A DNA stretch of 64,000 nucleotides, taken from positions 1,116,001 to 1,180,000 of the forward strand of contig OZ242384.1 in NCBI GenBank assembly GCA_965208965.1. Direction: 5' to 3'. The notes under the pieces are model-generated. The model made no database searches and was not told the origin of the DNA. It worked only from the letters and a program-made list of their open reading frames with translations. The number at the start of each line of letters is the position of its first letter. Within the stretch, counting starts at the first letter, position 1. This document shows, piece after piece, positions 28,156 to 36,636 of the stretch. Both the position numbers and the translations under genes were made by a program. The DNA comes from Bin5 sp965208965. Lineage in GTDB: Bacteria; Chloroflexota; Anaerolineae; Caldilineales; Caldilineaceae.

Positions 28156-28959
28156 ATGATCCACCTCACCTCGATTGAGAAAGGCCCCTCCTTCCCCCAA
28201 GAAGGGACATTCCCATACAATGTACCGGTGATCGCCCGGTTGGAGAAGGTGCGCTTCGAAAGTTCGGTGACCTTTCTCGTGGGCGAAAACGGCAGCGGCA
28301 AGTCCACCTTTCTGGAAGCGCTGGCCACGGCTGTGCGCCTGCCGACCGTGGGCGCAGAGGAGGCCGACAGCGATCCTTCTCTGACGGAAGTGCGACAGCT
28401 TTCCAGGCACCTGCGCCTGGCCTGGACAAAGCGGACTGGACGGGGCTTCTACCTGCGGGCCGAGGACTTTTTCGGCTTTGCCAAACGCATCGCCCAGATG
28501 CAGACGGAGCTGCAGACGGAGATGGCCAACGTGGACGCGGAGTACGAGGGCCGCTCCGACTTCGCCAAAGGTCTGGCGAAGATGGCCTACTCCGGCCAGC
28601 TGGCCGCCATCGAGGACAGCTACGGTGACGGACTCGATGCCCGCTCGCACGGGGAGGCGTTCCTGGCCCTTTTTCAGGCCCGTTTTGTGCCCGACGGCCT
28701 CTACCTGCTGGATGAGCCGGAGGCGCCGCTCTCGCCCCTGCGCCAGGTTGGGCTGCTTGCCCTGCTGAAAGAGATGGTCGCCCGCGACGCCCAATTTATT
28801 ATCGCCACACACTCGCCAATCCTGATGGCCTATCCCGGTGCCACCCTCCTGAACTTCGACCAGTCACCCCCCCAGCCCGTGCCCTGGGAATCACTGGAGC
28901 ACGTGAGCGTGACGCGCGGGTTCCTGAACAATCCACAACTGTATCTGAACCATCTGTGA
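28156..28959 (+). CDS. AAA-family ATPase, ABC/SMC-like fold
   Basis: A 267-residue soluble P-loop ATPase. Walker A is GENGSGKST near residue 42, a signature-like region lies around FAKRIAQMQ, and Walker B LYLLDEPEAPLSP is followed by the switch histidine in IIATHSPILMAYPGA. This fits the small predicted ATPase family (COG3910-like) with unknown substrates. It lies between subunit genes of the molybdenum hydroxylase on the same strand, suggesting cotranscription. A role in enzyme maturation is only a guess; chance insertion is equally possible. Confidence 0.75.
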   Translation: MIHLTSIEKGPSFPQEGTFPYNVPVIARLEKVRFESSVTFLVGENGSGKSTFLEALATAVRLPTVGAEEADSDPSLTEVRQLSRHLRLAWTKRTGRGFYLRAEDFFGFAKRIAQMQTELQTEMANVDAEYEGRSDFAKGLAKMAYSGQLAAIEDSYGDGLDARSHGEAFLALFQARFVPDGLYLLDEPEAPLSPLRQVGLLALLKEMVARDAQFIIATHSPILMAYPGATLLNFDQSPPQPVPWESLEHVSVTRGFLNNPQLYLNHL

Positions 28960-29044
28960 CAACGATATACCGTGGCCGGCGGCCTGCAATCCCGAGAGCG
29001 TCCGGTTGCGAACCAGCGTTGTTCACGAGGACAGGAGCTTATAG

Positions 29045-32000
29045 GTGACACCACTTACTCTCACCGTCAATGGCGAGGAGCGCTCTCTTGACGTACCGCC
29101 CAGCCGCTACCTGGCCGAGGTGCTGCGCTACGACCTGGGGCTGACCGGCACCAAGATCGGCTGTGACGAGGCCGAATGCGGCTGCTGCACCGTCATCGTA
29201 GACGGCCAATCGGTCGACTCCTGCATCTACCCGGCCTTCAAGGCGCAGGGCGCGCAGGTGTTGACGATCGAAGGACTGGCCCAAACGCGGCCCGGCTCCC
29301 AGGACGGTTCCTGCTGCGCGCCGGAACTGCATCCGCTTCAGGATGCCTTCATCCGCCACGGAGCGACGCAATGCGGCTTCTGCACGCCCGGGTTCATCAT
29401 GCAGGCCAAGACGCTGCTGGACGAAAACCCGGATCCGACCGACTTGGAGATAAAGGAGTGCTTGAAGGACACCTACTGCCGCTGCACCGGCTACACGTCG
29501 ATCATCAGCTCGGTGAAGGCCGCCAGCGAGTATTTGCGCACGGGTACGATGCCGGATGCGGTATTGCCGCCGGTGACGAGGCCGCTGACGCAGATCGGTC
29601 AGCCATTGCAAAGGCCGGATGCGGTCGACAAGGTGACGGGGGCGGCGCGCTACACCGATGACTATACCTTTGATGGGATGCTTTTCGGCGCGACACTGCG
29701 CAGCAAACACCCCCACGCGCAGATTTGCGGCATCGACGCTGACGCGGCACGCGCCCTGAACGGCGTCCACGCAGTGCTGACCCATGCCGACGTGCCGGGC
29801 GACCCGCGCCATGGCCTGGTCGAAAACGACTGGCCCGTCTTCGCCGGCGGCCCTTATCCGGCCCGCTACGTCGGAGACCCGATCGCGCTGGCGGTGGCCG
29901 AGACGGCGGAGATCGCACAGCAGGCGCTGACGCTGATCCGCGTCGATTACGAGGGGCTGCCGGCGGTTACCGATCCTCGGGAGGCGCTGCAGCCGGACGC
30001 GCCCCAGTTGCACCCGGACCGCCCCGACGGAAACCTGCTCAAGCACATCAAAGTGCGGCACGGCGATCTAGAGGAGGGGTTCGCTGAGTCCGATGTCATA
30101 GTCGAGCGCACCTACCGCACGCCGATGACCGAGCACGCCTTTTTGGAACCGGAGTGCGCGCTGGCCGTGCCGGCGGGCTACAGCGGGGTCCGCCCGCCCA
30201 ACAGCAAGGAGAAGGCCGCGCACGACTACGACAGCGACAAGCTGACCGTCTATGTGGGCAGTCAGATCCCATACAGCGATAGGCGGCAGGTGGCCAAAAG
30301 CCTGGGCCTGGACGACGAAGAGGTGCGCGTCATCGGCACACTGATGGGGGGAGGCTTCGGTGGCAAGGAGGATATCGCAGGCCAGATCCACGCGGCGCTG
30401 GCCGCGCAGACGACGGGCCGTCCGGTCAAAATTCTCTACAGCCGGCAGGAGAGTCTGATTTTCCACCCAAAACGTCACAGCACCATCATCCGCATCAAGA
30501 CCGGCGCCAAGCGCGACGGCACGCTGATCGCGGTGGAGGCTGAACTTTACGGCGACAGCGGGGCCTACGCCAGCCTGGGCGAGAAGGTGATGACCCGGGC
30601 CACCACCCATGCCACCGGCCCCTACGTGATGCCCCACGCCAGGATCGACTGCTACGCCATGTACACGAACAACGCGCCCAGCGGCGCCTTCCGCGGCTTC
30701 GGCGTCACCCAGTCGGCCTTCGCCGTGGAGAGCAATCTCGACATTCTGGCGGCAGAACTGGGCATGGACCCGGCCGAGTTGCGGCGCAAGAACGTAATGC
30801 GCGTCGGCGTCGAGACCGCCACCGGCCAGGAGCTGATCGAGAGCGTGGGGCTGCTCGAATGCCTTGACAAAGTGGAGGAAGAGATCAAAACAGCGGAGAT
30901 CGCGGGTCCGAGCTCGTTGCCTGCCGACCCCTGGGCTCCTGTCCGGGTCGGCAGCAAGCGCTACGCCTGGGGCATCGCCGCCGGCTACAAGAACACCGGC
31001 CTGGGAGGCGGCGCGCCGGACAAGGCGGAGGCCGAAGTGGAGGTTTTCCCCGACGGCACCGCCGCGATCCGCACCAGCAGCGCCGAGATGGGGCAGAATC
31101 TGGTCGGCGTTCTGGCGGCCTGCACCGCGCAGGAGTTGGGCCTGCCCTTCGAGAAGGTGCATGTAACCGTGATGGACACCGATCTGACACCCGACGGCGG
31201 CCCTTCCACCGCCAGCCGCCAGACCTACGTCAGCGGCAACGCCGCCCGCCTGGCGGCGCGGGCCATGCGCCAGCAGATGCAGAACGTTCTGGCCGAAAAG
31301 TTCGACACGCACCCGGAAGTGATCGCCTTCCATGAAGGGCTGGCCTATGTGGATGAGAGACGGCTGGCGAAGATACACGGGGCGGAGCTGCCGGTTGAAG
31401 GCGCCAACGGCGCGAACGGCAGCGCGGGCGGCATTCTGCCGGGATCCACGCGCACCATCTCTTTCGCCGATGCGGTCAACGCACTGCTGGCTGAAAACCG
31501 GTTGCCGAAGATCCGCTATGAATACTGGGCGCCGCAGACGCAGCCGCTGGGGACAGGCGGCGACATGCACTTCGCCTTCTCGTACGCGGTCCACGCCGCG
31601 CTGGTGAGCGTGGATACCGAAACCGGCGAAGTGGCCGTAGAGCGGGTGATCTCTGCCCACGACGTGGGCCGGGCCATCAACCCCCTGAGCCTGCTCGGGC
31701 AGATCGAAGGCGGAATCGTGATGGGCATCGGCAACGCACTGACCGAGAACTATATCGTCGAAGACGGTATCCCCTGGACCGAGCGCCTGGGCCAGTACAA
31801 GATGCCGGGCATCAAGATGACGCCAAAGATGGACAGCCACATCGTCGAACATCCGACCGCGGATGGACCGTACGGCGCTAAGGGCGTGGGCGAGATCAGC
31901 TCGATCCCGATCAGCCCGGCGATCACCAACGCCATCTGTAACGCTGTTGGGGTTCGTTGCCTGGCCCTGCCGGTCGATCAGGACGCATTGCTGCTGGCGA

Positions 32001-32083
32001 TGCGAGACGGCGAGAAAGAGATCGACGGTCACTGGGGCCAGACAGGACAGTGGCTGGTACCCAACGGCCAGCAGACGCACTAG
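29045..32083 (+). CDS. Molybdenum hydroxylase, fused 2Fe-2S and Mo-cofactor subunits (xanthine dehydrogenase-like)
   Basis: A 1012-residue fusion. Residues 1-160 form the electron-transfer subunit: CDEAECGCC binds the plant-type 2Fe-2S cluster, and QCGFCTPGF with YCRCTG binds the second. The Mo-binding subunit follows from about 185, with GGGFGGKED, GAFRGFGVTQ and the catalytic-glutamate motif GVGEIS near residue 960. The glutamate of GGKE and the arginine of FRGFG match substrate-binding residues of purine hydroxylases, and the CO-dehydrogenase cysteine loop is absent, favouring a purine or N-heterocycle substrate. GTG 29045 follows AGGAG by 7 nt. FAD is supplied by the 27160 gene product. 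Confidence 0.88.
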   Translation: MTPLTLTVNGEERSLDVPPSRYLAEVLRYDLGLTGTKIGCDEAECGCCTVIVDGQSVDSCIYPAFKAQGAQVLTIEGLAQTRPGSQDGSCCAPELHPLQDAFIRHGATQCGFCTPGFIMQAKTLLDENPDPTDLEIKECLKDTYCRCTGYTSIISSVKAASEYLRTGTMPDAVLPPVTRPLTQIGQPLQRPDAVDKVTGAARYTDDYTFDGMLFGATLRSKHPHAQICGIDADAARALNGVHAVLTHADVPGDPRHGLVENDWPVFAGGPYPARYVGDPIALAVAETAEIAQQALTLIRVDYEGLPAVTDPREALQPDAPQLHPDRPDGNLLKHIKVRHGDLEEGFAESDVIVERTYRTPMTEHAFLEPECALAVPAGYSGVRPPNSKEKAAHDYDSDKLTVYVGSQIPYSDRRQVAKSLGLDDEEVRVIGTLMGGGFGGKEDIAGQIHAALAAQTTGRPVKILYSRQESLIFHPKRHSTIIRIKTGAKRDGTLIAVEAELYGDSGAYASLGEKVMTRATTHATGPYVMPHARIDCYAMYTNNAPSGAFRGFGVTQSAFAVESNLDILAAELGMDPAELRRKNVMRVGVETATGQELIESVGLLECLDKVEEEIKTAEIAGPSSLPADPWAPVRVGSKRYAWGIAAGYKNTGLGGGAPDKAEAEVEVFPDGTAAIRTSSAEMGQNLVGVLAACTAQELGLPFEKVHVTVMDTDLTPDGGPSTASRQTYVSGNAARLAARAMRQQMQNVLAEKFDTHPEVIAFHEGLAYVDERRLAKIHGAELPVEGANGANGSAGGILPGSTRTISFADAVNALLAENRLPKIRYEYWAPQTQPLGTGGDMHFAFSYAVHAALVSVDTETGEVAVERVISAHDVGRAINPLSLLGQIEGGIVMGIGNALTENYIVEDGIPWTERLGQYKMPGIKMTPKMDSHIVEHPTADGPYGAKGVGEISSIPISPAITNAICNAVGVRCLALPVDQDALLLAMRDGEKEIDGHWGQTGQWLVPNGQQTH

Positions 32084-32105
32084 GGCCCGATTTTAGCGGT
32101 TCCCC

Positions 32106-33557
32106 ATGCAACTCCAACATGCTCTGCGCCTGCCGCCCGATGAACTCTCGGTCGTCACGCTGGTCGGCGCCGGTGGCAAGACGAGCGCGCTCTTCCGGCT
32201 GGCGGACGAGGCTGTTGCCGGCGGTCGACGCGTCGTCACCACCACGACCACCCACATTTTCGCCGCCCAGGCGGAGCAGGCGCCGGCCCGCCTCCAAGTG
32301 ACGCCGGACAAAACTGGCGCAATTGACTGGGCTGCGCTGGAAGCACAGCTGGCGAAGCACGGGCACTGCCTGATCTGGGCGCCGCCCAGCGCCCGGTCCG
32401 CCGGAGCCAGCGGCCCTACAGACCCCTCTCTTACCGGTTCCAAACGCCAGGGCCTGCCCCCGCATGTTTTGGATGCCCTGGCCGCGCGGGCCGGGGATCT
32501 CGGCATCAGCCTGATCGCTGTCGAAGGCGACGGCAGCCGTCGCCGGCCGGTCAAGGCCCCCGCGCCGCATGAACCGGTCATCCCCGCCTGCACGACCCAT
32601 CTGGTCCCGGTCGCAGGTCTCGATGGACTGGGGCTTCCTCTTGACGAACCTTACGTACACCGGCCCGAACAGGTGCGCGCCCTTCTGCAAGAGGAGGACG
32701 CGTCGACGCGGCTGACACCGCGCATGCTCGGCCGGCTACTTGTTGAGCCGTACGGGCGAGAAGAACCGGACGCCCCCCGTACATCGCAGAGCCCCCCTTC
32801 GGGCGCGAGATTGGTGCCGTTGCTGAACAAGGCAGACAGCGCGCCCAGGCTGGCGGCCGCCCGGCTGATTGCGCAGCAGTTGGCGCAGCAGAGTCAGCCG
32901 GCGCTTATCGGCGCGGTGGGGCCGGAGAGCCGGACGGCCGTTCGCGAGCGCTGGGGCGCGACGACCGCGGTTGTGCTGGCCGCAGGAGAGAGCCGCAGAA
33001 TGGGGCAGCCAAAACAGCTGCTGCGCTGGCAAGGCGAGCCGCTGGTGACGCGGGCTGCTCGCATCGCTCTCGACAGCGGCGCGGCGGAAACGCTCGTGGT
33101 TACCGGTGCGGTCGGTGAGCAGGTAGAGGCCGCGCTGGCTCCCTTGCACGAGGAGGGGCGCGGACGTCTGCGCGTCGTCTTCAACCCCGCGTGGCAGGAC
33201 GGGCAGGCGGGATCGGTGCGCGCCGCGGTTGACGCGCTGCCGGCCGCGTGTGAGGCCGTCCTGTTTCTGCCGGTGGACCAGCCGCGGCTGCCAGCAGCGC
33301 TCCTGAGACGGCTGTGGCAGACATGGCGCTGCGGCAGCGATCTGGTGGCCGTCGCTGTGGACGGAGAGGTACGCGGCGCGCCGGCGGTTTTTGACCGCCG
33401 TTACTTTGGACTTTTGCAGAGGGTTCAGGGCGATCGAGGCGGCGGCGCGCTACTGCGACAACATGCGGCTGAGGTTACTGCCATCGAGGCGCCGGACGAG
33501 TGGCTGGCCGATGTGGACACGCCGGAGGACTGGCGGACCGCGGTGGATCGAGGTTAG
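32106..33557 (+). CDS. YqeC-MocA fusion for molybdenum hydroxylase maturation
   Basis: A 483-residue two-domain protein. Residues 1-270 match YqeC, the putative accessory protein of selenium-dependent Mo hydroxylases, with a P-loop-like VGAGGKTSALF and TTTTTHIF. Residues 288-483 match MocA, the CTP:molybdopterin cytidylyltransferase: VVLAAGESRRMGQPKQLL and FLPVDQPRLP. MocA makes the cytosine dinucleotide cofactor used by the xanthine dehydrogenase/CO dehydrogenase family. It begins 23 nt after the Mo subunit stop, so production of enzyme and cofactor is likely coupled. Fusion of the two domains is seen directly; the division of labour is inferred. Confidence 0.85.
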   Translation: MQLQHALRLPPDELSVVTLVGAGGKTSALFRLADEAVAGGRRVVTTTTTHIFAAQAEQAPARLQVTPDKTGAIDWAALEAQLAKHGHCLIWAPPSARSAGASGPTDPSLTGSKRQGLPPHVLDALAARAGDLGISLIAVEGDGSRRRPVKAPAPHEPVIPACTTHLVPVAGLDGLGLPLDEPYVHRPEQVRALLQEEDASTRLTPRMLGRLLVEPYGREEPDAPRTSQSPPSGARLVPLLNKADSAPRLAAARLIAQQLAQQSQPALIGAVGPESRTAVRERWGATTAVVLAAGESRRMGQPKQLLRWQGEPLVTRAARIALDSGAAETLVVTGAVGEQVEAALAPLHEEGRGRLRVVFNPAWQDGQAGSVRAAVDALPAACEAVLFLPVDQPRLPAALLRRLWQTWRCGSDLVAVAVDGEVRGAPAVFDRRYFGLLQRVQGDRGGGALLRQHAAEVTAIEAPDEWLADVDTPEDWRTAVDRG

Positions 33558-33685
33558 GTTCCGTTGGCATATTGGGAAGGACGTTCAGAATTCAACAAGA
33601 ACGGATCGATCCGCGAAAGCGCGCGCAGAACACCTTTGACGTATCGCATTTTCTTTATTCCCCAGTGAAAGCGAGGTAGAACGGC

Positions 33686-34720
33686 ATGTCTACGCTTGAG
33701 AACGGAATCCGTTGCAGCCCGGCCATCCACGCGCCGGGGGAACGTCAAATCACCTTCGGCCAAGCCATTCACGAAGCTGTTTCCGAGGAGATGGCCCGCG
33801 ACGAGCGCGTCTTCGCCATCGGTGAAGATATCGCCGTGGCTGGCTCGGTGTTCAAGGTGTTCGTCGGCCTGTTTGAGAAGTTCGGCCCTGAACGCGTAAT
33901 CGATTCGCCCATTTCGGAGGCGGGTATTGCCGGCATCGGTGTGGGCGCGGCCATTACCGGTATGCGGCCCATTGTGGACATCATGTTTTGCGACTTTGCC
34001 ACCCTGGTGATGGACCAGCTGGTCAACCAGGCGGCCAAGACCCACTACATGTCCGGCGGCAAGCTGACGGTGCCGATGGTCTTGCGGACGACAATGGGGG
34101 CCGGCAACCGCACTGCCGCCCAGCACAGCCAGTCTCTGCATGCGCTCTTCAGCCACATCCCCGGCCTGAAGGTAGCGATACCCGCCACCCCTTACGACGC
34201 CAAGGGGCTGATGAAAAGCGCCATCCGCGACGAAAATCCCGTCGTAGTTTTTGAAGACAGGGCGCTCTTTCAACAGGAGGGGCCGGTGCCGGAGGAGGAG
34301 TATACCCTCCCCCTGGGCCAGGCGGACGTCAAGCGAACAGGCGACGACATCACAATTGTCGCGACCAGTTCAATGGTGTACGTTGCCTTGGAAGCGGCCG
34401 ATAGGCTGGCCGCGGCCGGAATCAGCGCAGAGTTGATCGATCCCCGCACGACGTCCCCTCTGGACACTGAGACACTGATTCAGTCCGCCCGAAAGACCGG
34501 CCGGGCACTGGTGGTCGACGAGGGCTACCGGCAGTATGGCGTCACCGGTGAAATTGCCTCGGTCATCGCCGATGGCGCCTTCTACTATCTGGACGCCCCG
34601 GTCAAGCGCATCGGCGCCATGAACGTACCGGTACCGTTCACGCCTTCGATGGAGGACTTGACGATCCCCAACGCCGACAACGTTGTCGAGACGGCCAAGG
34701 CCATGTGTGGGAGGGAATGA
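33686..34720 (+). CDS. 2-oxo acid dehydrogenase E1 component, beta subunit
   Basis: A 344-residue thiamine-diphosphate enzyme subunit of the PdhB/AcoB/BkdB2 family. It shows FAIGEDIAVAGSVFKV near residue 45, the catalytic-glutamate segment RVIDSPISEAGIAG and the C-terminal LVVDEGYRQYG. It forms an alpha2-beta2 E1 with an alpha subunit, yet no E1-alpha, E2 or E3 gene lies in the window. It ends only 12 bp from a convergent CBS gene. GAGG upstream of ATG 33686 serves as ribosome site. Confidence 0.88.
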   Translation: MSTLENGIRCSPAIHAPGERQITFGQAIHEAVSEEMARDERVFAIGEDIAVAGSVFKVFVGLFEKFGPERVIDSPISEAGIAGIGVGAAITGMRPIVDIMFCDFATLVMDQLVNQAAKTHYMSGGKLTVPMVLRTTMGAGNRTAAQHSQSLHALFSHIPGLKVAIPATPYDAKGLMKSAIRDENPVVVFEDRALFQQEGPVPEEEYTLPLGQADVKRTGDDITIVATSSMVYVALEAADRLAAAGISAELIDPRTTSPLDTETLIQSARKTGRALVVDEGYRQYGVTGEIASVIADGAFYYLDAPVKRIGAMNVPVPFTPSMEDLTIPNADNVVETAKAMCGRE

Positions 34721-34732
34721 AATGCAACTCCC

Positions 34733-35200
34733 CTATTGATCGCCGGTGCGAGACGCTTCGTCGGCGCGCCATGCTTCGCTGATCAGGCGAAAAATGTCGG
34801 TCTCGGTGACGATGCCGATCGGCAGGAGTTTCCCCCAGCCTGCGTCTGCCGCCTGAACGACCGGGATGCCGCCGATCTTGGTCTCCATCATCTTCTCCAC
34901 CAGCTGGCCGATCGATGCTTCCGGCCCGACCGCTACCACGTCGGCGGTCATTACATCCCGCACGGTAAGCCACTCCTTGTCGACATCCGGATCATAGCGG
35001 CTGGCCACGCTTTCGGCGGTCTCCGCCTCCAGCACATCGGCGTCTGTGACGATCCCGCACATATAGCCGTCCTGATCGGTCACAATGACGCGGCGCACAT
35101 TGTTTCCTTCCATCAACTCCGCGGCATCTACGGCCAGGGCATCGGGATCAATCGTGATCACCGGCGCGCTCATGATTTCGCTTACCAGAATGCGGTGCAT
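34733..35200 (-). CDS. Tandem CBS-domain protein
   Basis: A 155-residue protein made of one CBS pair: first ILVSEIMSAPVITI, with GIVTDADVL, then TVRDVMTADVVAV, with GIVTETDIFRLI. CBS pairs bind adenosine nucleotides and sense energy charge; stand-alone ones regulate unknown partners. ATG 35200 is chosen because GGAG lies 6 nt upstream; ATG 35212 is the longer alternative. A second CBS protein is encoded immediately upstream. Confidence 0.82.
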   Translation of the reverse strand: MHRILVSEIMSAPVITIDPDALAVDAAELMEGNNVRRVIVTDQDGYMCGIVTDADVLEAETAESVASRYDPDVDKEWLTVRDVMTADVVAVGPEASIGQLVEKMMETKIGGIPVVQAADAGWGKLLPIGIVTETDIFRLISEAWRADEASRTGDQ

Positions 35201-35254
35201 TGATGACTCCATTGTGCGGGTACTGGCAGGCTTGGCAACGGGCCAGAGGCGGCA

Positions 35255-35680
35255 CTAGCTAGATTGCTCAACAATGAACCGCAAGACGTCGGTCGTGGTG
35301 AAGATGCCGACGACTTTGCGTTCCACGACCACCGGCAGCCCGCCGATGCTGTAGTCCAGCATCAGGCGGCAGGCGATATCGATCGAACTGTCCGGCGCAA
35401 CGGTCACCGGATCGGCGGTCATGGCATCGCTGACAGGCAGCTTCGCCCAGAAATAATTGATCTCGAACAGGCTCAGCGTGGTGACGCTGGAAGGGGCCGC
35501 CTGGCGCAGATCACCGAAACTGACGATACCGGTCAGATGGCCGTTGTCATCCACAACCGGCAGCCGGCGGCAACGATGCTCCGCCATGAGGTCCCGGGCG
35601 TCCGCCAGGGAATCCTCTTTGTGGCAGGTATACGGATTTTGCGTCATCCAGTGCTGTACCTGGCTGCTATCGGACCCCAT
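35255..35680 (-). CDS. Tandem CBS-domain protein
   Basis: A 141-residue CBS-pair protein (VQHWMTQNPYTCHKEDSL with GIVSFGDLR, and PVSDAMTADPVTV with GIFTTTDVLRFI). GGAGG 5 nt before ATG 35680 is a strong ribosome site. It shares domain layout with the neighbouring CBS gene but differs in the linker, so the two may be an old tandem duplication. Both lie downstream of tsaE on the minus strand. Confidence 0.82.
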   Translation of the reverse strand: MGSDSSQVQHWMTQNPYTCHKEDSLADARDLMAEHRCRRLPVVDDNGHLTGIVSFGDLRQAAPSSVTTLSLFEINYFWAKLPVSDAMTADPVTVAPDSSIDIACRLMLDYSIGGLPVVVERKVVGIFTTTDVLRFIVEQSS

Positions 35681-35707
35681 CGGCGCCTCCGCACCTTGAA
35701 TTCACGT

Positions 35708-36427
35708 TCAGCAACTGAACTCTCTCTGGAGAGGGGCCGCTTCGGTCCGCAGCGCCGACAGCAAGGCTCGGCTGTGGAGGCCGGTCGCACAGAAGCGCAA
35801 CGTCCGCTCGAAACTGCTGTTTTCGGCTCGCGACCGGTCCCCGGCGGCGTCACACGCAAGCCGCGTTGGGTCGGTGCCGGCCGGCGTTGGCCCGTCTGCG
35901 CTGCTGTCGAAACAGACCATCACCCTGTCGGCCGGCAGCAGTTCGCCAAGGCGGTCAGCCCATTCGATAACCACGACATGGCGTATGGCGGCAGAGTCCG
36001 GCGAGCGCTCCCATTCATCGAACGGCTCCTCTTCGACGACATCAAGAATTTCATCCATGCCCAACCCGTATATCTCGCCGGCAAGGGTCTCTCCATCGTC
36101 GGCCAGCCGGTAACTGTCCACGTGAAACAGGCGCACGTCTTCTGTCGAAGACGTATATTCGTTGATCAGGGTAAATGTAGGGCTGGTGATGCGCGCCTGC
36201 ACGCCCAATCCCCTCGCCAGGCCTTGCGCAAAAGTCGTCTTGCCTGCGCCCAGTTCGCCCACAAGACCGATTACGGCGCCAGTGCGTCGCGGCCGCTCGC
36301 CGTTGCTTGGCGGCCGCGGACGAAGGATCGTCCGCCCCAGCAGTTCGCCGAGATTATGCGTTTCCAGTGGGGAGGAGGATAGGATCGGGAAGCGGAAGTG
36401 ATCGTTCACCCAATTGATCTCTGACAA
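35708..36427 (-). CDS. tsaE: tRNA threonylcarbamoyladenosine biosynthesis ATPase TsaE
   Basis: TsaE is the ATPase of the TsaBDE complex that makes t6A37 in ANN-decoding tRNAs. It shows Walker A GELGAGKTT, TSPTFTLINEY, FHVDSYRL and the C-terminal VVIEWADRL. At 239 residues it is longer than the usual 150-160: there is an N-terminal extension of about 40 residues and a low-similarity tail of about 60. The start is TTG 36427, because no ATG precedes the conserved domain. tsaB and tsaD are not in the window. Confidence 0.88.
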   Translation of the reverse strand: MSEINWVNDHFRFPILSSSPLETHNLGELLGRTILRPRPPSNGERPRRTGAVIGLVGELGAGKTTFAQGLARGLGVQARITSPTFTLINEYTSSTEDVRLFHVDSYRLADDGETLAGEIYGLGMDEILDVVEEEPFDEWERSPDSAAIRHVVVIEWADRLGELLPADRVMVCFDSSADGPTPAGTDPTRLACDAAGDRSRAENSSFERTLRFCATGLHSRALLSALRTEAAPLQREFSC

Positions 36428-36636
36428 GTCCGCCGCCCGTTACGGGACTGGGATGTCCGGCGGCCCGAAGTTGAGAGGCGCATCGGAACTGATACCCTCG
36501 CCTTTGCGATTGTACCCCTCACCTTGCCGCAAAGCCAAATGCAGGAAATATCGCGTACCTGTTACAATAGTGGTAGGAAGTTTGTAGAAAACGCACGCAT
36601 TCGAACATCAACGATCAGTCATCAGCCTCTGTAGTC

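Noticed and set aside
27211..28812. 533-residue minus-strand frame
   Set aside because: Antisense of the FAD subunit and AAA ATPase genes; Arg/Gly/Gln-rich with no motifs.
30068..32080. 670-residue minus-strand frame
   Set aside because: Antisense shadow of the molybdenum hydroxylase gene, whose Fe-S and Mo motifs are on the plus strand.
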